DNA of 64,000 nucleotides from Aquatica leii (lineage: Eukaryota; Arthropoda; Insecta; Coleoptera; Lampyridae): NCBI GenBank assembly GCA_035610365.1, contig CM069435.1, positions 11,769,123 to 11,833,122 of the forward strand. Reading direction: 5' to 3'. Position 1 is the stretch's first letter. Every line of letters starts with the position of its first letter. This document shows positions 41,881 through 52,296 of the stretch, piece by piece. A model generated the notes under the pieces. It did not search any database. It was not told the DNA's origin and saw only the letters and a program-made list of their open reading frames with translations. A program made the position numbers and the translations under genes.

Positions 41881-44569
41881 TGTAACGCTTAATTTTGAAT
41901 TTAATTGTCACTCGAACCCATACGTTAAATTTTATCGCACGTCTATGGAAAACTTGGAATTAATTGAATTATCGTAAATGTCGCGCAAATTGTTATGCGT
42001 AAATAGCAATTATTTTGTTCTTTTCAATTGTGCTGTTCGCTAATGCACACGTTATGAAAGCTCTTAAACTTGCCTAATGTAATTAAAAAGGGTAAGCATT
42101 TGTTAATTTTGTATAATTTATTGTAATTTCGTTGTGTCGTTCATAGCTTTAAGAATTGGTTCTCGAAAATCGATTGAATCGCATATTGTAATTGATCATG
42201 GCACATTTAATTGAAGAAAATGGCGTCATCGAATTGTTGTATCGATTCAACCTCGTATTCATAAATCTCGTTAGAATTGGAACTAGTATCCCAATTGAGA
42301 TATTGTTGTAGCATAAATGGAAGTCGTTTTTATTGATACAAGTCGTTCGTTATTATATTGAAGAATTTACATTTTCTGGAGTCAACAGAATAGTAAAATT
42401 CCATTGGTATCGTATTGTCAAAAAGGAAATCTTCAAGTTTGACCTTGTCAAACCATCGGATACAGAAGAATGAGTTTCGTTATTTTGCTAGTTGTATAAG
42501 TTTCGAAGGATGTACATTCATTACATTTTTTCACCATCGCTTTCGTCATTATTGACTTGAAAATAAATAGATGACCTTTGTCGTAAGAGAGAGCACTCGC
42601 AAATTCGTAATATTTTCGTAACATTTGGACTTCGTTGTGAAACGAAGCATCGTAATTCGTAAAACTTGCATTTCGTTGTTAGATCGTATAGATCGAAATT
42701 GATTTTGATAAATCGACCCAAAACTTCTACAAATGTTTTCTCATTTTTTCGTGTTATGGTTTCCAAAAGAGGTAGGTTTTTGCCGTGCCATTGTTACCCT
42801 TTTGGGCATAGCTTCATCAACAGCATCATAGACACAAATCTTTGCATTTAGGGTTAACATTCAAATGTTTGAATTTTTTAAAAATCGCTTCTTCGGTCGG
42901 CGGGGTTTTAGGTAAACCACGAAATTCTTAAAAATGTCCTTTTTGCTTGACGATATTTCCTACTTTGGCAATTAAAGAAATGCTTTCATACCTAGTAGAG
43001 CATTTCAAACTTCATTTTGCTATTTTATAAGACGTAAAGAATAACCACCACAACAGGTGCATCTCTAAGACTGACTAAAAAGTGTATTCGTCGTGATATA
43101 AAACGCCATGTTGGAGTTTGGATTTCAAGTATATGTATTGTACACTTCAAGTTAGGGAAACAATAAACCTTGAAACATGTTTTTTGTTTATATCTCAGAA
43201 AAAATCGAGTATTGGGTTAAGTGTATAAAGCAATACAAGAATTGGAGTTAGGGATTCTCCACTCCACTTTCACTTTTAAGAATGTCATGAGACAAGCTCG
43301 AATCTAGAAAGAGTAGCTGAAACAAACATAACATAATTAATTACTAAATGCAATTATTAACGCATATCCATTGGTTTGTTGAATAAATCAAAAACTCCTA
43401 CAAGAAAAACGTAGAGAAAAAAAACACACCTTTAATCAGTGAAAAAAAATAAATAAAACTTAGACCAAGTAAAAATATTGAGAATTCGAAAAATACCTTT
43501 GATTAAACAGTAACGCTTGTAAACCTAAACTGAGAAGAAACGCACTTCATAAGAACTTCAGTAACAGTAGTCAAAATTTGAGGTATCCGTGGAAGTAATG
43601 CAGAAAGTGAAAGTTCTGTTAGTGAAAATTTTTTTACCTGTTCGTAGAATTACGGCTTTTAATATTTCATGTGTTTCCGAGTTTGGTTTTATTTTTACGT
43701 AATTTAGTGTGTAAGTTAAATTGTGTGTCACAGTTTTGTTTTCGTCTTTGTGGCGGATCTTGAGAATTATTCGACGGAACATTGTCAATTAAGGGTTACC
43801 TTCCACTTTTTTGCCGACAAATCTGGCAACTTTATAAACAACCAGAAGCCCCTTCCTAGAAGTACTACGACGAAAATTTAAGGTATTTATTTATTACCGT
43901 TTAAACTAAATTTGTGAACGTAATACCGCGATTTGAGAGATTTTAAAGCTTTGATTTTAAGCAGAATAGGAATAAAAATCATTACGAGCTACCGATTTTA
44001 TCGATTATTATATGGCAATTGTCATTTGTGTTATTTTAAAGACACTGTGTAATCAATTTTGAATTGTCTTATCGACGTTAAACCTGAAGATTTATTAATT
44101 GCATACTATAGTATTAAGATTTTCGATTTTGTTTCGAAAGAATTTATTTTATAATTATTTATTTTCTATTAATGCGAACACGGCCGTGCAATTTCTAATG
44201 TAATTAAGCAATTTTTTTTTGTTTTGTTATTTATTTCTTTATATTTTTATTTGTTTACGTCTATTCAATTAAATTTTATTTATCTTCTTATTTTTGATTT
44301 TGCTTTAATTTTTGCTTGTTTTGTAATGAAGCTTTTATACCAATCAATATCATCTTATCATCCTAACGATATACAATAATCAAGTCATCTTATACATGAA
44401 CCTATTTAGCGGTTTCAGCAATTATTCACAGTTGTAAATTAAATAGTTGTGCTTGGATAAATACCATAAGCGACAGTTACTTTACCCCGTTACGATTTCC
44501 TTATAATATTTTTTTGTAACAGTTACAGGATAATTAACTTCTAGTTGCTGAACCCAATCTCCTAATTAA
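41881..44569. other. Long stretch without recognised genes
   Basis: Frames of up to 81 codons (42521-42766 minus, 43558-43788 minus) have no known motif. 41880-42500 begins tgtaacgctt and could be an old LTR, but no partner copy is seen. 43900-44500 is very AT-rich. Confidence 0.4.
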
Positions 44570-44581
44570 GGATAACGAACA

Positions 44582-45060
44582 TCAAATTTCTGTTTCACAC
44601 CTGGATGATTTGTCTAACTTTAAAGTTACATAAATTAATAGCATATCCAAATTAGAGAACCGTTTTAAAGTTTCTAAATATCCTAAATGTTTGTGAACGT
44701 TATCAATTAAATTGCATATACCTCGAGCCGTTTCCCTATCAAAAGGCTTCAAATTAAGACCCGACGTAGAGCGAATTGTTTGTACCTCGAATATAGTAAT
44801 TAGCATGCAATAGCATCACTTTGTGTCAAACATTTTAATAAATATATAACTTTTATTTCAAGGAATGTTAGGCGGCTGCCAACGTAGCAGAATTCTTATT
44901 TTTAAATTTATTTAAAGTTAAAACCAACGTTTTTTTCACACGTACACTCAATATTCACTTGTACACCTTCGAATTCATCAAATACTTTAATACATTTATT
45001 TTTACAATCCTGAAATTCTAAAATTGATTTACTAACAATAACTACACTTTCTTTATAATT
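44582..45060 (-). pseudogene. BEL/Pao gag fragment
   Basis: Minus-strand translation starts with an N-terminal coil reading AVTNYKESVVIVSKSILEFQ then KCIKVFDEFEGVQVNIEC (44920-45060), the BEL gag opening, and after a deletion of the middle continues with LKPFDRETARGICNLIDNVH, KHLGYLETL and LLIYVTLKLDKSSRCETEI (44582-44806), the DUF1759-type region (typically ...KLDxxTRxEWE). No pol is adjacent. It is diverged from the BEL copy at 29-35 kb. Confidence 0.7.
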
Positions 45061-47292
45061 TGTAACAGCTTGTATAAATGGTTTCCGGATGAGTTAAATA
45101 TTTCAAAATATAATATATAATATTTCGTGCGACAAGGAATCGTCCAAGACCAAATTATCCGGAGCTCAATTGTAGGAGACAAATTGTCCTATATCACACG
45201 TAACTGTGTACTTAAAAAAATTCTGTACTAACGCAATTTTTAGCTAAATTCAAGTTTAAGTTTTTAAAACTATTAAACTGTAAAAAAGATTTTCTATAGT
45301 AGTTGTCAATGACAGAAAATTACATCAAAAATTTATGAGACACAAGCAGAAGACTTTACCGTGTTTTTGGATTTGTTTTATTTTTTTATATTATTTAAAT
45401 AGTATTATTTATATTAATGTTCTGTTGACATTCCACATTTTGAGAAAACGCAAGAAATGGTTTCCAAAAATCGGATTCTACAAAACGTCTACAAAACGTA
45501 ACGTAACATGTTCGCTCGACTTGCTCACTGAGATGAGCGTGGGTAGTACGATAATTGAAATTCGTGAATTTTTGGATGTCAAAAAAAGACGTAAAAGAAA
45601 ATCAAATAAAGACGAAATCGGTAGGGCGCCAAATAAAGTCAACACGTTTAATAGCTTCTAGGTCCATATTCACCAAAAAGCTCGTCCGGTGGCTTTAGTT
45701 CTCACGGGACTTACGTTTGAGAATTAACAACATAAATCTAAAAATTATAGTTAAAGAAAAAAAATACAACACAAAGGGTATTACATAGCACAAATTACGA
45801 TTAACTAAAATGAGGTATTTAACTATAATATATAACTAGCATTTCTATTTGAATTAAAACTAATGTCTGAAAATTTATCACAGTGAAACGTTTAATTATT
45901 TAAGTTACATAAAAAAATGATTGAATTACAAACTGTAATATAACAAAAATTGTGTTCTTAAAGCCTTTTGGTCACACTTACATTTAATGATAAATGCATT
46001 GACTTAATTCGAGACTAAAACGTTTTTTAACTGCAAGATTGCGAAAACATTGCATAATTAATGTTTTAATTTAATAAAACCTTACATTACGAAATGGAGT
46101 ACATTGACTCCCTTAAAATTTCATGTTATAGCACTTTATAACCTAATCTACATCTGTTCCCAAATTCAATTTTACACTAATGCTTATAAAATTTTATCAA
46201 CCCCCACTGTAAGCAAAACTATGACGTATAAAATTTTAAAAAACAATACTTGGAGGTATGACGTAATTTTCTCACAACTGTAGTAAAAGCATTTCTTAAA
46301 AAGACCACTAAATAATAACCAAATATTGGTGGAAATAATCTCAGAATGATCAGTTACTATCGGAAGAAACCGAGAACTAAAAAATGAACTGTAAAAACGA
46401 GTTTTCATTTGTGTGACCTTGAAATTGCTAACGTTTGAATTTTGTAGAGTCATTATTTTTAAAAAAAACTGCCAACACAATCATTATCATTAAATATTTG
46501 AATTTTAGGATAAATGTGCCGAAATATCTACTCAAAACAATAAAAATGCTGAAAAATCGTCGTTAACATCCCCTCATTGGTTCTGAGAGACACCTCTAGT
46601 CCAAAAGATCTTTTAAAAAATTCTTCTACGTCGTCAAAAAAGATTCATCTACCCGTTTAAGAACTCAAATTAAAAAAATTATGCTAGATGCGAAAATAAG
46701 GGATGTAAAGAAAAAAAATTATTGTGAACTATATAGTATATTAATTTTGTTAAATGATTTTAATTTTTAAGTAATATTGTTTATAATGTGAGTGCTATAG
46801 TTGTTAACATGTTTAAATTTATCAATGGTTTATTACGTATTATAAGTAATTTTCTTAAACGTGACTGTAGCTCGTAGCAAATTATAAATTTATGGCAAAT
46901 TTTAACTTCGTAGAAAATCCTTAAGCTCGTTTCGAAAACTACCCTATTTAGTTTAAATTCGATACGGGCACTTTCAAGAAATGCTTCTATCGAAGTTGAA
47001 CCATGCTTTCATATATCCTTGTTTGGTTTAATATATTTGTTACGTTCTTTTAAAACGTATACGTCATGATTTTGCCTTTATTGGGGGTTAACCAAATTTT
47101 CTAAGTATTGGTGAAAAATGAATTTGCGAGGAGATAGATAGAGAGTGAGAATTGCGGTAGCAGTCTCTACAAGCTTTACCGCGATGTTACGTTTTCAACT
47201 GCTAAGACATGAATTTTTACTAAGGAAGTTAATGTTTTGTGAAGTTCATGATTTAAGCAATCTTTTATTGGTTGTGGGTATCTCATATCGTT
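45061..47292. other. No gene recognised
   Basis: A 108-codon plus frame at 45335-45661 has a hydrophobic start and a basic tail but no known domain. 46184-46480 (minus, 98 codons) is hydrophobic and AT-driven. I cannot support either as a gene. Confidence 0.35.
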
Positions 47293-47397
47293 TGTTACAA
47301 GCTTATAGGTCTTACGAACCTTGCACGACCAACTCACACAGTCGGAGATAGGGGAGGTTCAACTAAATAAAAGTTAAAGGGCGCCAGATCTTTTATA
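47293..47397 (-). repeat. LTR-A, copy 3 (3' part only)
   Basis: The reverse complement gives the LTR-A sequence from TATAAAAGATCTGGCGCC through ctgtgtgagttgg and ggttcgtaagacctataag to GTAACA. The upstream half of the LTR is missing; the break is directly at the TATA box. Confidence 0.75.
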
Positions 47398-47446
47398 ATA
47401 AAAGAAATTAGATATAAGAACCCGATATATCGAATGCTGTTTTTTG

Positions 47447-47905
47447 CAATTATTAAGAGATAGGTATCACAATCGATGGACGTCTAAGAAGTAACATTCA
47501 TTTTCGGTGTGGATAATAGGCCTTCAATTATTTATCGATGTTCATTCTTCATTGTTCTTAATTAATTAAATCGAAACATGTGGCCAAAGCGTGGCGGAAC
47601 GGCTATCAAATTAAGAAAGAAATTACAAAAGAATCCTAACAAAACGGATGTAAATATCTTACCCTGTGACGAATAAATTACTTTAAATACGTAATGAATT
47701 TATAATTTCATTTCCATCACAGTTGATGTTCTATTAAATTTTTAGATTCAGATTCACAGGCCATTTTAGGTAGTTGACAGCTTAAATGACTTGACCGCAA
47801 CATGTGAGTAACCAGAAAGTTCGGCAGAAGGCGTCAAAACCGAAATCTAATTTTAATTCAATATACAGGGTATTACGTTATGAAAATTTTGCACGTAACA
47901 CGTTG
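47447..47905 (+). repeat. Repeat C, copy 2
   Basis: Matches the reverse complement of 18060-18548 (see that entry), including gtggcggaac / tatcaaattaag and atacagggtattacgttat. It lies 50 bp from LTR-A copy 3, the same relative order and orientation as at 18-19 kb, where ~385 bp separate the two. Confidence 0.65.
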
Positions 47906-48163
47906 CATAACCCAAATTTCGCAATGTTGGGATTCAAACTAAAAAACTAAATGTATTAACCACCGGCTACCATTTGAAAACTTCTTCCCTTGCACCTACT
48001 TGACTTGTCACCTTTACCGTTCGCTAAATCGATATCGGTTTCGAGGTCCATCACCATAAACCGTTAAGATAAGGTATTTATAGTTTAACGTTTTTGCAAG
48101 TGTGACCGAAAGACTTTAAGAACCCAATTTATGTTAGAATATAATTTTTAATTAATTTTTTTT

Positions 48164-48500
48164 ATGACTGAGATAATGAAACTGTTGAAAGTATTAATTT
48201 ACCTCGTTAGAATTTTGTGGAGCTCAACTTTTAGTGAGATTAATGCAGTATTCAGAATTCAATTCAGTGATTATTTTGATTGGTGCGATTCAACAATCAC
48301 TTTAAGTTGGATAATGTTCGCTCAAAACAAATGGAAAACTTTTATTGCCAATCGAGTTACTAAAATTCAAAATTGTGGTGGCACAGGCCAGCATGCTTAA
48401 GCTCTAAACTAAATCAGTGGCCAAATCAAAACGTAGATTTCGAAAGCAATTTAGATGCTCGCGTCAATTTACATGTAACTATAGAATCACATTTTTATAC
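48164..48500 (+). pseudogene. BEL/Pao RNase H fragment, left part of an interrupted element
   Basis: Contains CDSTITLSWIM, KWKTFIANRVTKIQ (48290-48370), the BEL RNase H signature seen also in the 32.7-kb copy (CSDSTVTLSWL, KVFVANRISQIQ). After a stop, coding-like sequence continues to FIQQFS at 48500, where the PLE is inserted. It resumes at 51018 as QFSKCSSLYKLQRIATYC. RT and upstream parts are missing. Confidence 0.8.
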
Positions 48501-48512
48501 AACAATTTTCTA
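48501..48512 (+). repeat. 12-bp target-site duplication, left copy (PLE insertion)
   Basis: AACAATTTTCTA; an identical 12-mer lies at 51018-51029. Excising 48513-51029 restores the BEL reading FIQQFSKCSS. Confidence 0.8.
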
Positions 48513-48590
48513 TGAATAAAAAGAGCACTAAACACTTAGCGTTAAATATATTTGATTCACAATAATCCAGCAACTACAATAAATTGTATA

Positions 48591-48634
48591 CTTGTCGTAC
48601 ACGTGTTTCGACAGCTGTCATCCTCAGCGAACTG
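48591..48634 (-). ncRNA. Hammerhead ribozyme motif at the PLE 3' end
   Basis: On the minus strand: TTCG, core CTGAGGA (fits CUGANGA), T, stem II GACAG/CTGTC, or GAC/GTC with an AGCT loop, core GAA, stem III ACAC/GTGT, cleavage-site A (GUA), then CGA pairing with the TCG before the core (stem I). All conserved core bases are present; stem II is short because a loop found in the partner copy has been lost. PLEs are known to carry such ribozymes in their terminal repeats. Confidence 0.65.
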
Positions 48635-48779
48635 TTACTAAAACTATAATTATGACAAAAGCTAATTTATACTAAAATAATGTGATGCTTCGTTACATCT
48701 CATTGATTTTCACACTAAGTTGAACAATTCCGAAAAACCTAACGGTTCGTAGTCATCGTCATCAATAAACATTTGTTTT

Positions 48780-49035
48780 TACATATTTCCATATTCTCAT
48801 ATAGATCTACTTCTTTTCTATTGTTTATTTTCTTAATTAATTTGATGTCTTCTATTTTAGGATTATTTCTGAACATGTGTAGGGCAACACTGAATTTATT
48901 TATTTTCTTATATTTGACATGAACGAAGTGTTTGTAGTAACGGTTTTCAGGAATCTTCTGGTTTGCCCTATAAATATTTGGTTACAGTTTTTACAACTAA
49001 TTGTATATATTCCCAATTTATTGCACATATCTATT
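48780..49035 (-). pseudogene. PLE GIY-YIG endonuclease
   Basis: Minus-strand GIYTISCKNCNQIFIGQTRR shows the GIY and YIG (here FIG) elements at the usual 11-residue spacing, followed in other frames by the VALH..NH..IEDIKLIKKINNRKE-type C-terminal block. This domain nicks target DNA for primed reverse transcription. An in-frame stop follows the first block, so it is inactive. Confidence 0.75.
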
Positions 49036-49425
49036 GGATATTTCGGGTTACCTAAAAAGTTTTTTATGTTATAGTTAGTTGTTGTTATTATTTTGTAATC
49101 AAATTTTGAAAAGTAAATGTAGGATAATACGAAAGTTTTACATATTTATTTTCTTTTTTGCCGTTAATATTTTGTGGCGTAGTCACATTTTTAATATTTA
49201 ATTTATAATTCTGCTTTCTAATAAAAATCCATTGTATGTTGCAATATGTTTAATATATTTTAATTTTTTGTTAAAATTATCTTTTGACAATGGGAAATTT
49301 AAGTATCGTTGAATAAAAAATTGAAAAGCAGAAATTTTATGAGGCAAGCTATGGTACAAATCATTTGCTATAAATCGCATGGTGTTGGTATCTTTGCGGT
49401 AAATGCCAATATCTAATTTACTGCC

Positions 49426-49720
49426 CTATCTAGTAACTAAAGTGTCCTGCAATGACAACTTCCCATGGTTTTCTATTTCAGCAGCAAATTTAATAGATTC
49501 AAATTTTGAATTTAAGACCGCAATAAATTCTTGTAGGCTGCAAACATTAGTATCAATAATCGCAAAAATATCGTCCACATACCTAAGCCAAATTTTCGGA
49601 AAGTAATTTAAAATTTGTTTTAGATGGGTTTCAAATCTACTCATAAACAAATTGACCATAAATGAAGACAAGCTGTTGCCCATCGTTGTTCCGTTTTTTT
49701 TAATATTAGCGTTAATTTAA
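49426..49720 (-). pseudogene. PLE reverse transcriptase core
   Basis: An open frame of 85 codons: MGNSLSSFMVNLFMSRFE (finger/palm block before the active site), PKIWLRYVDDIFAI with intact YVDD, then FIAVLNSKFESIKFAAEIE and GKLSLQDTLVTR, the PLE-specific block seen also at 3.1 kb. Upstream RT sequence to about 50200 is present only as broken frames. Confidence 0.87.
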
Positions 49721-50539
49721 AAGCATCATGGATCCATACATAATTTTGCAAAGTGTTCTACTACTGAATTGTCCAAATGGTTTTTAGATAATATATCTTT
49801 TAGATACTAAAATTTCATGTTCACTCAACTGAACTTGTTCAATTTTTGCAATGAATTCGTAAGAATTCTTGATGCTGAGATGTAGTTGCTGATACTGTTG
49901 AGTTTATTTGATAACCCTTATGATATCAGATACGCAGGAGCGTCGATACCTGAGACGATTGGACGCAATGCTTTTCATGGCTTATGTATTTTAGGTAAAC
50001 CGTACATTCTCGATAGGACTAGATTGGATACCGTTAGTTGGAACCGACGTTGTTTCGCAACCATTCTGGCAAGATATTAGCAAATAAGGAACTTCACTGA
50101 GCAACACCTTAATTCGGTCGAAATTTGTCTAAAATAACAATTTTTTTCAGATTTTCTATAATCTTATATTCTGTTTTATCCAGCTGATTTTTTTCCATTG
50201 TCGTGTATTTTCTGAAACTTGAATTTTAGTGGCATTTTTGATAAAATTTTTTGGTATTTTCGTCTAAAGTTTTAATCGAACTTTCTATATCTACAATTAT
50301 GTCGTCCAATGGTGCTTTGCTAAATGGAATATTATGTTTTAAACTTTTGTTTAAAAAGGTCATCTCGTCTTTGTTAAAAGTTTCAGAAGAATTGTTAACA
50401 ACTATGTTTTTTTCTGCACTTGAGTTTCATTTTTTACTATAAATTAGCTTCTTCTGTATGAATTTGTGCTGAATAACATTGTTAGTTTGGTGCAAAAAAG
50501 TAATCTAATCATCATATTCGTTATCATTTAATCCTGGTG

Positions 50540-50865
50540 TCAGTTTCAACAGATATGTGCAATAAATCGTGAATATATAATATTAGTTGTAAAGACTGTA
50601 ACCAAATCTATAAAGGGCAAACCAAAAAACCAGACAAAGCATTTAACTCAAGTCAAATATAAGAGAATAGATAAATCCAGCGTTGCCCTACATACGTTCG
50701 AAAATAATCATGAAATAGAAGATATCAAATTAATTAAGAAAATAAACAACAGAAAAGAACTAGATCCATACGAGAATTTGGAAATTTGTAAAAACAACTG
50801 TTTATTGATGAACAACGACGACTCCAGACCATTATTTTTTTCGGAATTGTGTGAAAATCAGTGAG
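50540..50865 (+). pseudogene. Inverted partial PLE copy: GIY-YIG endonuclease C-terminus
   Basis: Plus strand: ISCKDCNQIYKGQTKKP, then SSVALHTFENNHEIEDIKLI and KKINNRKELDPYENLEICKN. It matches the minus-strand endonuclease at 48.8-49.0 kb but starts inside the domain, at gatatgtgcaataaat. The YIG Ile is Lys (YKG). Followed by the second hammerhead motif and the terminal sequence. Confidence 0.78.
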
Positions 50866-50927
50866 ACGTTACAAAACGTCACATTCTTTTAGTATAAAAG
50901 CTTTAGTCATTTTTATAGTTTTATTAT

Positions 50928-50976
50928 CAGTTCGCTGAGGATGACAGAATAGCTGTCCAAACACGTGTACGACAAG
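50928..50976 (+). ncRNA. Hammerhead ribozyme motif, inverted PLE copy (core mutated)
   Basis: CTGAGGA, T, stem II GACAG-AATAG-CTGTC (5 bp with a 5-base loop), then CAA in place of the core GAA, stem III ACAC/GTGT, A, and CGA pairing with TCG. The G-to-C change at the invariant core G should abolish cleavage, while stem II is better preserved than in the partner. Confidence 0.6.
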
Positions 50977-51017
50977 TATTCAATTTATTATAGCTGCTGG
51001 GTTACTGTGAATTAAAT

Positions 51018-51029
51018 AACAATTTTCTA
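51018..51029 (+). repeat. 12-bp target-site duplication, right copy
   Basis: AACAATTTTCTA, identical to 48501-48512. Confidence 0.8.
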
Positions 51030-52296
51030 AATGTTCATCGTTATATAAATTACAACGGATTGCCACTTATTGTTTCAGATTTATACATAACTTAATAACT
51101 AATTTGGAACACAAATTAACAGGTCTTTTAACAGTTACAGAAACACAAAATTTCCTTAAAAAAATTTAAATCGAGAAAATATGTCATTTAAATTGTAATA
51201 AGTGTATCGATAAAACAGGTTCATTATTGGCATTAAACTTTTTTTTAGACAAAGAAGGCATCTTGCGTGTGGAGATCACTTTCGATATTTAAATTTCGAT
51301 CATGATAAAATACATCCTATAATTCTTCTGCCAACGCACTGATTAACAAAATTAATTTGCAAAACTGAACACATTTGATTATTGCATTGTGGGGTAAATC
51401 AACTTTTGTCGTCTTTGCGAGATTCATACTGGTCAATAGATGCTAAAAGTCAAAGCGCAAAATGAATGTGTAACAAGCTTCCGTGCAAAACCGCATCCCA
51501 TCATGGGAGATTTACTAAAAATTGGCATTTTACAACTGTGGTGTTAATTACGACATAAAACAAAAAAGATAGAGGTTTAAGGCTCATTAAATCTTATTTA
51601 AAGTATTTTTGTTCGTTGCTCTACTAAAGCACTTCATCTTAAAGTAGTAACGGATCTAAAAGATGCATCTTTCTTAGTCGCATTTAGGCGCTTTGTATCG
51701 CACAGAGGCCAAATCTGGAAACATTTACTCTGATAATAATAGCAGCTTTGTTGCACCAAATAAATAATTAATCAATCAAATCAATACAAAAATATCAATT
51801 CGCCAAAGCTACATAATGCGACATGGCATTTTATTCTTCCTCGTTCAACACATTCCGATGGACAATGGGAAGCCGGAGGCAAATCTATTAAACTTTATTT
51901 AAATCAAATAACACATTTCTTACTTTTGAGAAATATTATACCTTGCCTGCGCAAATTGAAGCAGTGTTAAATTCCTGTTCTATAAGTTTCGTATCAAATG
52001 ATTCAAATGACTTTAACCTTTTACATCCTGCGCACATCCTAATTGAAAGAAAACTTACTTCTTTACCAGAAGGTAGTATAATAAAAGTTCAAGACAATGG
52101 ACGTAACAAATACCACCTCATTAAAAAAATTCGACAACACTTTTGGCAACGGTTGAATAAAGAGTATATTCGTGAACTTCCAGTTCGCTCCAAATTGGAT
52201 ACCAGTCACAACAACCTCGTGCAAATAGATGTTCTTGTACTAACTCGACCAGACGTCGTTCCTGTAACGTTCCGTTATCGATTGGTTTTAATTTAA
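51030..52296 (+). pseudogene. BEL/Pao integrase region, right part of the interrupted element
   Basis: After the PLE the BEL reading resumes: LYKLQRIATYCFRFIHN, LTGLLTVTETQNF, then FLDKEGILRV (51250), an integrase zinc region, FRAKPHPIMGDL (51480), HLKVVTDLKDASFLVAFRRFVSHRG and YSDNNSSFVAP (51640-51750), a GGQWEAG-like block, and an open frame 51943-52296 with IEAVLNSCSI, HPAHILIERKLTSLPEG, FWQRLNKEYIRELPVRSKLD and an end matching the BEL C-terminal domain. Integrase inserts the element's DNA; stops and frameshifts make this copy inactive. The end coincides with the start of an LTR-B copy. Confidence 0.87.

Larger units (their letters stand above)
48513..51017 (-). mobile_element. Penelope-like element with inverted partial copy
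   Basis: Bounded by the 12-bp target duplication. The main copy reads minus: RT (to about 49426), linker, GIY-YIG endonuclease (about 49035-48780), hammerhead motif (48634-48591) and terminal sequence. At its 5' side, from about 50540, an inverted copy of the 3' end (endonuclease, hammerhead, terminus) reads plus, so both outer ends carry the same terminal sequence in inverted orientation. This head-to-head layout with a partial copy is a known habit of PLEs. Confidence 0.85.

Noticed and set aside
42521..42766. 81-codon minus-strand ORF as a possible host gene exon
   Set aside because: No homology recognised, no convincing splice-site context, and the frame continues poorly on either side.
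45335..45661. 108-codon ORF with hydrophobic N-terminus and basic C-terminus
   Set aside because: No known domain, no neighbouring exon or element context; AT-rich codons make hydrophobic stretches likely by chance.
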